From Paracoccus contaminans (lineage in GTDB: Bacteria > Pseudomonadota > Alphaproteobacteria > Rhodobacterales > Rhodobacteraceae), in assembly GCF_002105555.1 (NCBI RefSeq), contig NZ_CP020612.1, positions 2,348,001 through 2,412,000 of the forward strand: a DNA stretch of 64,000 nucleotides, given 5' to 3'. The position numbers and the translations under genes are program-made. Of the stretch, positions 16,923-26,329 are shown in pieces (the first letter of the stretch is position 1; the number at the start of each line of letters is the position of its first letter). The notes beneath the pieces were generated by a model. It made no database searches, was not told the DNA's origin, and was given only the letters and a program-made list of their open reading frames with translations.

Positions 16923-18293
16923 ATGCAGACGAACTTTACCGCCGAACAGCTGGCCGACCCGGCCATCGCCACCGCCAACAAGATCCTGCGGACCTGCGTG
17001 CACTGCGGTTTCTGCACCGCGACCTGCCCGACCTATCAGGTGCTGGGGGACGAGCTCGACAGCCCGCGGGGCCGCATCTATCTGATCAAGGACATGCTGG
17101 AATCGGGGCGGCCTGCGGACGAAAAGACCGCGCTGCATGTCGATCGCTGCCTGTCCTGCCTGGCCTGCATGACGACCTGCCCCTCGGGCGTCGATTACAT
17201 GCATCTGATCGACCATGCCCGCGTCCATGTCGAACGGACATATCGCCGCCCCTGGCGCGAGCGGATGTTGCGCAGCCTGCTGGCGGCGGTGCTGCCTTAT
17301 CCGGGCCGGTTCCGGCTGGCGCTGCTGGGGGCACGGAGGGCGCGGCCCTTTGCGCGGCTGCTGCCCGACAGGCGGCTGCGCGCCATGGTGGCGATGGCGC
17401 CGGCCCGCATCGCAGGGCCGTCCCGCGATGATCTGGGCGCGGTCCATGCCCCCATCGGCCCCCGCCGCGCACGGGTCGCGCTGTTGACCGGTTGTGCGCA
17501 GAAGGCGCTGGATGCCGACATCAACGACGCGACGATCCGCCTGCTGCGCCGGGCGGGGTGCGAGGTGGTCATTCCGGCGAACCTCGGCTGCTGCGGCGCG
17601 CTTACCCACCACATGGGGCGCGAGGAGCAGGCGATGGCCACCGCCCGCGCCGCGATCCGCGCCTTTCTGGACGTTGACGCGGCCGGACCGCTGGACGCGA
17701 TCATCATCAATGCCTCGGGCTGCGGCACCACGGTCAAGGATTATGGCTGGATGTTCGCCCATGACCCGGAAAGGGCAGGGGCCGAGCGGGTGGCGGGCCT
17801 TGCCCGCGACGTGACCGAGTTCCTGGCCGAACGCGGCCTGCCGCCAGTCACCCGCCCCGGCGGCGCGGGCGATGCAGGCGCCCCGTCCCCGGCTCCGGGC
17901 GCGGCGCGCGGCATAGCAGGCGGCGCGGCGGGGGGGATGCGCGTGGCCTATCACGCCGCCTGTTCGCTCCAGCATGGCCAGCGGATCGTCGCCGCGCCCA
18001 GGGATCTGCTGGCCCAGGCGGGGTTCCAGGTCGTCACGCCCGCCGACAGCCATCTGTGCTGCGGCTCGGCCGGCACCTACAACCTGCTGCAACCCGAACT
18101 GTCCGGGGCGCTGCGCGATCGCAAGGTCCGCAGCATCGAGGCGCTGGCCCCTCAGGTCGTGGCGGCGGGCAATATCGGCTGCATGATGCAGATCGGCTCG
18201 GGCACCGCTGTTCCCGTTGTTCACACGGTCCAGCTGCTGGACTGGGCGACTGGCGGGCCGCAGCCGCCGTCGCTGGCCGGCGGCGCGGCCTGA
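16923..18293 (+). CDS. glcF: Glycolate oxidase iron-sulfur subunit GlcF
   Basis: The iron-sulfur subunit that passes electrons from glycolate to the membrane. Two 4Fe-4S motifs are plain: CVHCGFCTATCPTY near residue 21 and CLSCLACMTTCPSG near 76. Two cysteine-rich CCG domains follow, with NLGCCGALTHHMG and HAACSLQHGQ ... CCGSAGTYNLLQPELS. At 456 residues it is slightly long. A Gly/Ala/Pro-rich linker (about residues 312-340) is inserted between the CCG domains. ATG 16923 is one base after the glcE stop. Confidence 0.95.
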   Translation: MQTNFTAEQLADPAIATANKILRTCVHCGFCTATCPTYQVLGDELDSPRGRIYLIKDMLESGRPADEKTALHVDRCLSCLACMTTCPSGVDYMHLIDHARVHVERTYRRPWRERMLRSLLAAVLPYPGRFRLALLGARRARPFARLLPDRRLRAMVAMAPARIAGPSRDDLGAVHAPIGPRRARVALLTGCAQKALDADINDATIRLLRRAGCEVVIPANLGCCGALTHHMGREEQAMATARAAIRAFLDVDAAGPLDAIIINASGCGTTVKDYGWMFAHDPERAGAERVAGLARDVTEFLAERGLPPVTRPGGAGDAGAPSPAPGAARGIAGGAAGGMRVAYHAACSLQHGQRIVAAPRDLLAQAGFQVVTPADSHLCCGSAGTYNLLQPELSGALRDRKVRSIEALAPQVVAAGNIGCMMQIGSGTAVPVVHTVQLLDWATGGPQPPSLAGGAA

Positions 18294-18350
18294 GCCGGGG
18301 GGCTGTCTGCCCCCCGCGCCCCCCGAGGATATTTCGGGCCGCCCGAGGGC
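18294..18350 (+). repeat. Dispersed GGATATT palindromic element, copy 2
   Basis: Starts at the glcF stop with the hairpin GGGGGGC-TGTCT-GCCCCCC, then CCCCCCGAGGATATTT. The tail has diverged from the other copies. The hairpin may also end the glcDEF transcript. Confidence 0.65.
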
Positions 18351-18359
18351 CGCGGCGGT

Positions 18360-18389
18360 CTTGAAACCCGCGCAGGCAGGCCCACATCC
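18360..18389 (+). promoter_or_regulatory. Heat-shock (RpoH-type) promoter candidate
   Basis: CTTGAAA (18360-18366) and CCCACATCC (18381-18389) are separated by 14 bases. They resemble the sigma-32 pattern CTTGAAA-N11-16-CCCCATNT. The site is about 90 bases upstream of the small heat-shock gene and next to no other gene start. Confidence 0.5.
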
Positions 18390-18457
18390 TTGGCTGTCGG
18401 GCGGCCATCTGGCGTCCGGCGCAACCGCCCGCCCGATTTCCGGGGGGCACCACATCG

Positions 18458-18475
18458 CATCGCTTGAAAAGGATG
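18458..18475 (+). promoter_or_regulatory. Possible ROSE-like RNA thermometer masking the hsp20 ribosome binding site
   Basis: A small hairpin joins TCGCT (18460-18464) to the Shine-Dalgarno AGGA (18470-18473), flanked by two more base pairs. In known ROSE elements U-Y-G-C-U pairs with AGGA through a G-G pair and an unpaired C, and the same positions are present here. A longer TCGGGCG/CGCCCGA stem lies earlier in the leader. The fold is predicted by eye only. Confidence 0.45.
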
Positions 18476-18479
18476 GATC

Positions 18480-18959
18480 ATGCGTAACATGGATCTGGCC
18501 CCGCTCTATCGTGCCTCGGTCGGTTTTGACCGGATGGCCGACCTGATGGACCGCGCGCTGACCGCCGAGGTCGCCGCCCCCACCTATCCGCCCTACAATA
18601 TCGAGAAGACCGGCGAGAACGCCTATCGCATCTCGATCGCCGTCGCGGGATTTGCCGCGGATGATCTGTCGGTCGAAATGCGTGACGGCGCGGTGATCGT
18701 GTCGGCCCGCAAGGCCGAGGAAGACGCTGGCCGCACCTATCTGCATCGCGGCATCGCCACCCGCGCGTTCGAGCGCAAGTTCACCCTGGCCGACCATGTC
18801 CGCGTTGAAGGGGCAAGCCATGTCGACGGAATGCTGCATATCGACCTGCTGCGCGAGGTGCCCGAGGCGCTGAAGCCGCGCAAGATCGCCATTTCGCGCA
18901 GCGCGCCCGCGACCATCGACGCCAATGCCGGGGCCGAGACGGCCAAGCTCAACTCGTGA
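18480..18959 (+). CDS. Small heat-shock protein, Hsp20/alpha-crystallin family
   Basis: An ATP-independent chaperone that holds unfolding proteins. The 159-residue product starts MRNMDLAPLYRASVGFDRM, the IbpA-type N-terminus. The alpha-crystallin domain runs about residues 38-130 (YPPYNIEKTGENAYRISIAV, then RTYLHRGIATRAFERKFTL), with the Leu/Ile pair of the conserved DGMLHIDLLR. A heat-shock promoter and a possible RNA thermometer precede it, and a strong terminator follows. Confidence 0.93.
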   Translation: MRNMDLAPLYRASVGFDRMADLMDRALTAEVAAPTYPPYNIEKTGENAYRISIAVAGFAADDLSVEMRDGAVIVSARKAEEDAGRTYLHRGIATRAFERKFTLADHVRVEGASHVDGMLHIDLLREVPEALKPRKIAISRSAPATIDANAGAETAKLNS

Positions 18960-18987
18960 TCGCATTGCAAACTGCGTAATGCGCCGG

Positions 18988-19016
18988 GGCGCGGATCTTC
19001 GGGTCCGCGCCTTTTT
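18988..19016 (+). terminator. Rho-independent terminator after hsp20
   Basis: GGCGCGGATC pairs with GGTCCGCGCC over 10 positions, one of them G-T, around a TTCG tetraloop closed by C-G. TTTTT follows immediately. This is the clearest intrinsic terminator in the window, 28 bases after the hsp20 stop. Confidence 0.9.
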
Positions 19017-19059
19017 CGTGGCTTGCCGGCCCTGCCGGGGCACGGCCGGGGGCAGGGCC

Positions 19060-19536
19060 TCAGCCTCGGTCCAGCCCGACGCGGCGCCCCACCTGCGGGG
19101 GCATCGGCAAACCGGCATGATCGGCGACCGCCTGTGCCAGCCGGGCCGCCGTCGCCTCGGGCCAGGGCGCAACGCGGCGGATGCGCAGATCGACATGCAG
19201 CAGCAGGTTTTCGGTCACCGCCGCGGTCCAGCCGCCCGATGCGTGATCCATTGTCTGGACATAGTGCAGCCGCTTGGCATCGCAGGCGATCAGCCGCGAG
19301 CGGACGATCACCGCGTCGCCGGCATGCAGCTCGCGCAGATAATGGACCTGCGCCTGGGCGGTGAACACCGATGATCCGCTGTCCCTGGCCGTTTGCGCCC
19401 CCAGGCCCAGGGATGCCAGCATCACGTCCAGCCCGCTGTCGAACAGCACGTGATAATAGGCCATGTTCAGATGGCCGTTGTAATCCGTCCATTCCCCGCG
19501 CACGGCCAGCGGCGGCGAGGTGAACGGCGCGCTCAC
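19060..19536 (-). CDS. Hotdog-fold acyl-CoA thioesterase
   Basis: The 158-residue protein has the 4-hydroxybenzoyl-CoA thioesterase pattern near the start, [22 protein letters not shown], where the Asp and Asn-Gly-His stretch forms the catalytic loop. [18 protein letters not shown] follows. Such proteins hydrolyse acyl-CoA thioesters, and some cluster with carnitine metabolism. The substrate here is unknown. It starts inside the last bases of recR by a 4-base overlap, so it is the last gene of the dnaX-ybaB-recR run. Confidence 0.8.
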   Translation of the reverse strand: MSAPFTSPPLAVRGEWTDYNGHLNMAYYHVLFDSGLDVMLASLGLGAQTARDSGSSVFTAQAQVHYLRELHAGDAVIVRSRLIACDAKRLHYVQTMDHASGGWTAAVTENLLLHVDLRIRRVAPWPEATAARLAQAVADHAGLPMPPQVGRRVGLDRG

Positions 19537-20132
19537 AGCGCCCGCCTTGCGCGCAGCGCGGCGCCGATCGTGCCGTCGTCGAGATAGTCCAGCTCGCCGC
19601 CGATCGGCACGCCTTGGGCAAGGCCGGTGACAGCGACACCGGTGGGGACCAGCGCCTCGGCGATGTAATGGGCGGTCGTCTGCCCCTCGATGGTGGCATT
19701 CAGCGCCAGGATCACCTCGGACAGGCTTTCAGCCTCGACGCGCGCGAGCAGGCGGGGGATGCCCAGCTCGTCCGGGCCGATCTCGTCCAGCGCCGAAAGG
19801 GTGCCGCCCAGGACATGATAGCGGCCCTTGAAGACGCGGGCGCGTTCGAGCGCCCACAGGTCGGCCACATCCTCGACCACGCACAGCTCGCCCGTGGCGC
19901 GGGCAGGATCGGCGCAGATCGGGCAAAGCTCGCTTTCCGAGATGTTCCCGCAGCGGATGCAGGCGCACGAGCGGTCGGCCACATCGGCCATCAGGGCGGC
20001 AAGCTGCGCCATCTGGCCCGTCCGGCGCCGGATCAGCGCCAGAACCACCCGCCGCGCCGACCGCGGGCCCAGGCCCGGCAGGCGGGCGATCTGGGCGATC
20101 AGGGCCTGGATGGCGTCGCTGCCCTCGGCCAT
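19533..20132 (-). CDS. recR: Recombination protein RecR
   Basis: RecR works with RecO and RecF to load RecA at gaps. The 199 residues begin with a helix-hairpin-helix ([20 protein letters not shown]), followed by the zinc motif [16 protein letters not shown], then a Toprim domain with [15 protein letters not shown], and end in a Walker-B-like segment. Length and order are standard. It follows ybaB by three bases, the common dnaX-ybaB-recR arrangement. Confidence 0.96.
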   Translation of the reverse strand: MAEGSDAIQALIAQIARLPGLGPRSARRVVLALIRRRTGQMAQLAALMADVADRSCACIRCGNISESELCPICADPARATGELCVVEDVADLWALERARVFKGRYHVLGGTLSALDEIGPDELGIPRLLARVEAESLSEVILALNATIEGQTTAHYIAEALVPTGVAVTGLAQGVPIGGELDYLDDGTIGAALRARRAL

Positions 20133-20135
20133 GAA

Positions 20136-20489
20136 TCAGAACGGCAGCTTCATGCCGGGGGGCAGGCCCATGTCCTCGGCCATGCGCTGCGCCTCGGACT
20201 GGGCGCGTTCGGTGGCGCGGCCCTGGGCATCCTTGACCGCGGCAAGGATCAGATCCTCGACCACCTGCTTTTCCGAGGGAACGAAGATCGAGGGGTCGAT
20301 CTCGATGCCGGTCAGATCGCCCTTGGCATTGGCGGTCACGCGGACCAGCCCGGCGCCCGCCTCTCCCGTCACGCTCAGACCTTCGAGGGATTTCTGGAAT
20401 TCCTCGACGCGGCCCTGCATGTCGCGCGCCGCGCTCATCATCTTGGTCAGATCGCCGATGCCTGCCATGCCGCCAAAGGGGTTCTTCAT
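20136..20489 (-). CDS. ybaB: YbaB/EbfC nucleoid-associated protein
   Basis: A small DNA-binding dimer of 117 residues. It has the family pattern MKNPFGGMAGIGDLTKMM, then KSLEGLSVTGEAGAGLVRVTANAKGDLTGIEID, and ends VVEDLILAAVKDAQGRA with helices used for dimerisation. It lies six bases after dnaX and three bases before recR, so the three genes share a transcript. Confidence 0.95.
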   Translation of the reverse strand: MKNPFGGMAGIGDLTKMMSAARDMQGRVEEFQKSLEGLSVTGEAGAGLVRVTANAKGDLTGIEIDPSIFVPSEKQVVEDLILAAVKDAQGRATERAQSEAQRMAEDMGLPPGMKLPF

Positions 20490-20495
20490 GCCTGC

Positions 20496-22280
<1,785 letters not shown>

Positions 22281-22349
22281 TCGTCCCTCATCTGACCTTG
22301 CGGAATGTAGGTTGCCCGATGGGCAAGGGCAACCGGAGCGGCGGGGCCG

Positions 22350-22387
22350 GAGCCTCCGGCGGGGATATTTGGGGACCGAAGATATTG
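22350..22387 (+). repeat. Dispersed GGATATT palindromic element, copy 3
   Basis: Short form: GCCTCCGGCGGGGATATTT, then GGGGACCGAAGATATT. It lies between the divergent dnaX and nudC starts and closely matches the copy at 52457-52490 in the opposite direction. Confidence 0.65.
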
Positions 22388-22442
22388 GCTTTGCAGGCCG
22401 CCATCGCCACAGTGCGCCCGTCTGGCCAGAAGGGGTGCGGGG

Positions 22443-23354
22443 ATGGAGATGGCGTTTGCGGGCGGCGGTCTGGACCGGGCCGCGCATCTGCGCGCGGGGG
22501 ACGGCTGGCAAGGCGAGGCGCTGGTTCTGCCGGTCTGGCGGGGCAGGGTCTGCGCGCGGGGCGAGGGGCTGGTGCGGCTGGAGCCAGGCCATCCTGCGCT
22601 GTCGGACGGGGCGCCGCTGGTGCTGCTGGGCCTGGATGGCGGGCAGGCGATCGCCGCGCAGGACATTTCCGTCTGGGCGCCTGCATCGCTGTCGGAACAG
22701 GCCTTGTTCTTTGATCCTGGCGAGCAGGTCCACCCGTTGATCGCCGATGCGCGGTTTGTCGAGCTGCGCGGCATCATGGCGCGGCTTGCGCCCCTGGATG
22801 CCGAACTGGCGGCCAGCGCGCGGGCGCTGACCGGCTGGCACGCCAGCCACCGTTTCTGCGCCGCCTGCGGCCATCCATCCGAGCCGCGGCTGTCGGGCTG
22901 GCAGCGCGCCTGCCCGTCCTGCAGCACCGTCCATTTCCCGCGCACCGATCCGGTGGTCATCATGCTGGTGGCGCGGGGCGGCCGCATCCTGCTTGGCCGT
23001 TCGCATGGCTGGCCCGATGGGATGTATTCCTGCCTTGCGGGCTTCATCGAGCCGGGTGAGACGATCGAGGCTGCGGTCCGCCGCGAGGTCGCCGAGGAAA
23101 CCGGCGTGACGGTCGGCGCGGTCCGCTATGCCGCCAGCCAGCCTTGGCCGTTTCCCGCATCGCTGATGCTGGGGATGGTGGCCGAGGCGGAAAGCGAGGC
23201 GATCACGCTTGATCCGGCCGAGCTTGAGGATGCCCTGTGGTTGGCGCGGGACGAGGTGGAGCGGGTGATGGCAGGCACCCATCCCCGCATCCGGGCGCCG
23301 CGTGAGGGCGCGATTGCCCGCTGGCTGCTGGCGCGCTGGATCGAGGGCATTTGA
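22443..23354 (+). CDS. nudC: NAD(+) diphosphatase NudC
   Basis: A Nudix hydrolase that cleaves NADH and NAD, and in E. coli also removes NAD caps from RNA. The 303-residue protein has a zinc ribbon CAACGHP ... CPSCSTVHFPR near residues 140-165. The Nudix box is GFIEPGETIEAAVRREVAEETGV, followed by the NudC-specific SQPWPFPASLM. Those three features together identify NudC rather than a general Nudix protein. It is divergent from dnaX. Confidence 0.94.
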   Translation: MEMAFAGGGLDRAAHLRAGDGWQGEALVLPVWRGRVCARGEGLVRLEPGHPALSDGAPLVLLGLDGGQAIAAQDISVWAPASLSEQALFFDPGEQVHPLIADARFVELRGIMARLAPLDAELAASARALTGWHASHRFCAACGHPSEPRLSGWQRACPSCSTVHFPRTDPVVIMLVARGGRILLGRSHGWPDGMYSCLAGFIEPGETIEAAVRREVAEETGVTVGAVRYAASQPWPFPASLMLGMVAEAESEAITLDPAELEDALWLARDEVERVMAGTHPRIRAPREGAIARWLLARWIEGI

Positions 23355-23434
23355 ATCATCGCGCGAGGGCGCGGAAGGCGGGCGTTAACCGCTGCCCGGC
23401 TAATCGGCATGGATTGCAATGAGGAGGATGCAAC

Positions 23435-23818
23435 ATGCTGATTCGACTGCTCTGCTTGGGCGTTGTGGCCGCCACCGCGGGCTGCGCCACCATCACCCGC
23501 GGATCAAACGACGTGCTGGTCGTGAACTCGACCCCAGGCGCCGCCCAGGTCAAGATGAGCGATGGGCAGACCTGCACGGGCACGCCCTGCACCTTCAAGG
23601 TGCCGCGCAAGTCCGAACTGAACGTGCTGGTGACCAAGGAGGGCTGCAAGCCCCAGCAGGTGCGCGTGACCAACCGCGTGGCCAGCGGCGGCGGCGCGGC
23701 CATGGCGGGCAACATCATCGCCGGCGGCGTGATCGGTGCTGCGGTGGATGCGGGCAGCGGCGCGATGCTGGAACTGGTGCCCAATCCGCTGAACGTCGCG
23801 CTGGAATGCCGCCGCTGA
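23435..23818 (+). CDS. Small lipoprotein with PEGA-like segment
   Basis: A 127-residue predicted lipoprotein. The signal MLIRLLCLGVVAATAGC ends in a lipobox with Cys17. The mature part has VVNSTPGAAQVKMSDGQTC and GTPCTFKVPRKSELNVLVTKEGC, a pattern seen in PEGA-type surface proteins. A Gly/Ala-rich hydrophobic stretch follows (AAMAGNIIAGGVIGAAVDAG). GAGGAGG precedes the ATG at good distance. The function is unknown. Confidence 0.8.
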   Translation: MLIRLLCLGVVAATAGCATITRGSNDVLVVNSTPGAAQVKMSDGQTCTGTPCTFKVPRKSELNVLVTKEGCKPQQVRVTNRVASGGGAAMAGNIIAGGVIGAAVDAGSGAMLELVPNPLNVALECRR

Positions 23819-23868
23819 TCGCGCGGACCCTGCGCCAGGGCATGGGGAGCGAAAGAGGGAGGGGAGGG

Positions 23869-23965
23869 TGAGAGGCTGGACAGCGACCCAGACGGGGATC
23901 GTTACGGCTGCTTCCTTCCGGACCTGACCGGGTTGGCGAGGCGCCTGCCCGCGCCAACCTCTCGC
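23869..23965 (-). ncRNA. ffs: Signal recognition particle RNA (4.5S type)
   Basis: On the minus strand the sequence carries the universal SRP core GGTCAGGTCCGGAAGGAAGC around the GGAA tetraloop. The ends GAGAGG and CCTCTC pair to close one long rod of about 97 nucleotides, the small bacterial type without the Alu domain. It binds Ffh for co-translational membrane targeting. Exact ends are estimated from the terminal pairing. Confidence 0.9.
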
Positions 23966-24108
23966 GGCGACAGATAAACCGGCCGGATGGGGGATGCAAG
24001 GGCGGGCGGACTGTCGCCGCCCGCGCCGATCCTGTCTGGTTGGTCAGCTTGCGCTGTCAGGGTGCGGCGGCTAAGAGGCCCCCGGTTTCAAGATCGGGAT
24101 GTCGAACG

Positions 24109-24567
24109 ATGAGGTTCTCGGTCCGCCAGGACACCGCACTGCCGGCGGACGCGCTGTTCACCGCGCTCAGCGACTTCTACCGGATCGAACGGATGCTCGT
24201 GCGGCGGGGGGCGGATGTGCGCCGCGTTGATCCCGCGCATGAAACGGGCGCCGGCATGGCCTGGGACGTGGCCTTCGACCTGCGCGGCCGGCGGCGCGAT
24301 CTGCGCCTGACGGTCACGCAGTTCGACCCGCCCGAGAAGATGATCCTGCACGGCCGGGGCGAGGCGGTTGATCTGGCCGTCACGGTTACGGTGATCGCCC
24401 TGACGCGTTTCAAGTCGCGCATGATTTTCGAGGCCGAGGTGAAGGCCCGCAACATGCGGGCCAGGCTGGTGCTGCAGACCGCAAGGCTGGGCAAGGCGCA
24501 GCTGGATCGCAAGTTCGCCGAACGCGTCGGCGCCTTCCTGAACGATCTGTCCGCCCGGCGCGGCTGA
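24109..24567 (+). CDS. SRPBCC (START-like) family protein
   Basis: The 152-residue product begins MRFSVRQDTALPADALFTALSDFYRIERMLVRRG, which fits the first strand and helix of the Bet v1/START fold. It continues with alternating strands (GMAWDVAFDLRGRRRDLRLTVTQFDPPEKM) and ends in the long helix LDRKFAERVGAFLNDL. The fold binds lipids or hydrophobic ligands, and no ligand can be assigned. ATG 24109 was chosen because upstream in-frame codons give low-complexity sequence. Confidence 0.8.
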   Translation: MRFSVRQDTALPADALFTALSDFYRIERMLVRRGADVRRVDPAHETGAGMAWDVAFDLRGRRRDLRLTVTQFDPPEKMILHGRGEAVDLAVTVTVIALTRFKSRMIFEAEVKARNMRARLVLQTARLGKAQLDRKFAERVGAFLNDLSARRG

Positions 24568-24597
24568 GGACGGGAATCCGCCCGCAGGCAAGCCGCG

Positions 24598-25476
24598 TCA
24601 GCCCGAGCGCAGCGGATCGGCCGGATAGACGCCCAGGATCGTCAGCGCGCTGGTGAAATAGCGCAGCTCGTCCAGCGCGCGTGCCAGCGCCGGATCGTCG
24701 GGATGGCCCTCGACATCGGCATAGAACTGCGTGGCCGTGAACACCCCGTCCACCATGTAGCTTTCCAGCTTGGTCATGTTCACGCCATTGGTGGCGAAGC
24801 CGCCCATCGCCTTGTAGAGCGCGGCCGGAATGTTGCGCACGCGAAAGACAAAGCTGGTCAGCATGTCGGGCCGGCCGGCCCGGTTGGGCCGCCGCGCATG
24901 GTCCGCCGCGCGCGACATGACCAGGAACCGCGTCGTGTTGTTCTGCCGGTCCTCGATCTGGTCGGCCAGCCGTTCCAGCCCGTAGATCTCGCCCGCCAGC
25001 GGGCTTGCAAGGGCGGCGCGGTGCCGTTCGCCGGCGCGGGCGACCAGCATCGCGCTGCCGGCGGTATCGGCGCCGGTGACGGTGCGGATGCCGTGCGCCT
25101 TCAGAAAGCCGCGGCACTGGCCCAGCAGGACAGCATGGCTCATCGCCTCGGTCACGTCACCGATGCTGGCGCCGGGCACCCCCAGCAGGCTGATATGCAC
25201 GCGCACGAAGGTTTCGCCGATGATATGCAGGCCGGATTCGGGCAGCAGGTGATGGATGTCGGCGACGCGCCCATAGGTCGAGTTCTCGACCGGCAGCATC
25301 GCCAGGTCTGCGGCGCCCGACCGGCAGGCCTCGATCGTGTCCTCGAAGGTGGGGCAGGGCAGCGCCTCGGCCTGCGGGTCCCACTGCCGGCATGCCTGGT
25401 GCGAATAGGCTCCCGGCTCGCCCTGAAAGGAAATGCGGGCGGCCAAGGCTGCGGTCGGATGGTCGGGCATCATCAT
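24598..25476 (-). CDS. pheA: Prephenate dehydratase
   Basis: Converts prephenate to phenylpyruvate for phenylalanine synthesis. In the 292 residues the catalytic domain begins ISFQGEPGAYSHQAC, with PVENSTYGRVADIHHLL and the catalytic NNTTRFLVM motif near residue 195. A C-terminal ACT domain (about 215-290) has LTSFVFRVRNIPAALYKAMG and KLESYMVDGVFTATQFYADVEG, where phenylalanine feedback occurs. No chorismate mutase part is present, so it is the single-function form. Three ATG codons are in a row at 25476-25468 and I took the first. Confidence 0.93.
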   Translation of the reverse strand: MMMPDHPTAALAARISFQGEPGAYSHQACRQWDPQAEALPCPTFEDTIEACRSGAADLAMLPVENSTYGRVADIHHLLPESGLHIIGETFVRVHISLLGVPGASIGDVTEAMSHAVLLGQCRGFLKAHGIRTVTGADTAGSAMLVARAGERHRAALASPLAGEIYGLERLADQIEDRQNNTTRFLVMSRAADHARRPNRAGRPDMLTSFVFRVRNIPAALYKAMGGFATNGVNMTKLESYMVDGVFTATQFYADVEGHPDDPALARALDELRYFTSALTILGVYPADPLRSG

Positions 25477-25594
25477 TCTTTCGTCGCCGGCGGGGTCGGT
25501 CCTGCGGGGCCGCGCCCAACTATACCTTGAACCGGCAAAGTGAAAGCGGATACATAGCGCCCAGACAAAGCTGGGCCGCAAGGGATTTCGCGCC

Positions 25595-26140
25595 ATGTTC
25601 AACACGATGACGGTGACAAAGGCAGCCGGTGCGCTGATCGGTTCGCTTCTGTTCCTGCTGCTGGCGTCGTGGGCGGCATCGTCCCTGTATCATGTCGGCC
25701 CGTCCGGGCATGTCGCCGAGGGCGAGGAGGCTCCGCAGGCCTATCGGGTCGCGGTCGAGGATGCGGCTCCCGCCGATGCCGCCGGGGGCGATGCCCAGCC
25801 GCAGGTCGATTTCGCCGCGCTGATGTCTGCGGCCGATCCGGCGGCGGGTGAGAAGGTCTTCGGCAAGTGCAAGTCCTGCCACAAGGTCGATGGCAACAAC
25901 GCGACCGGCCCGCACCTGAACGGCGTCGTCGGGCGCGCCGTCGCCAGCGTCGAGGGTTTCGGCTATTCCGATGCGATGAAGGGCCACGCGGCCGAGGCCC
26001 CCAACTGGGATCCCGAGGCGCTGCAGGTCTTCCTGAACGATCCCAAGGGCGTCGTGCCGGGCACCAAGATGACCTTCGCCGGCCTGAAGAAGCCCGAGGA
26101 CCGCGCCAACATCATCGCCTATCTGCAGACCCTGAACTGA
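25595..26140 (+). CDS. cycM: Membrane-anchored cytochrome c552
   Basis: Carries electrons between the bc1 complex and the aa3 oxidase in Paracoccus. The 181 residues start with an uncleaved anchor ([23 protein letters not shown]), then an acidic Ala/Pro-rich linker (about 35-75), then a class I cytochrome c domain. The heme site is CKSCHK with Cys92, Cys95 and His96, and the axial Met159 lies in PGTKMTF. Anchor and domain match my memory of the P. denitrificans protein closely, which supports the genus suggestion. A good terminator follows. Confidence 0.93.
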   Translation: MFNTMTVTKAAGALIGSLLFLLLASWAASSLYHVGPSGHVAEGEEAPQAYRVAVEDAAPADAAGGDAQPQVDFAALMSAADPAAGEKVFGKCKSCHKVDGNNATGPHLNGVVGRAVASVEGFGYSDAMKGHAAEAPNWDPEALQVFLNDPKGVVPGTKMTFAGLKKPEDRANIIAYLQTLN

Positions 26141-26163
26141 CCCCGCGCAGCGGTCCGTGCAAG

Positions 26164-26188
26164 GGCGCCGGATGGTTCCGGCGCCTTT
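26164..26188 (+). terminator. Rho-independent terminator after cycM
   Basis: GGCGCCGGA and TCCGGCGCC form a perfect 9-base-pair stem around TGGT, followed by TTT. It lies 23 bases after the cycM stop. Confidence 0.8.
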
Positions 26189-26329
26189 CGCATGTGCCCC
26201 GGTCGCCCGCCCCCCGTCGCCCGCCTCCCTGTCACCCGCCCCTTTGTCACGAAAGCGACAGGCGGCTTGAGGGGCCGGGGCCGCTGGCCTAGCCTGCCGG
26301 GCGGGAATGCAGGCGGCGGGGTATCGGGC

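Noticed and set aside
16428..19196. Open frame of 922 codons antisense to glcE, glcF and hsp20
   Set aside because: Crosses three confident genes and a strong terminator; it is a bias artefact.
22281..23282. N-terminal extension of DnaX by about 334 residues
   Set aside because: It is antisense to nudC, and DnaX proteins begin with the YQVLARKYRP block at the chosen start.
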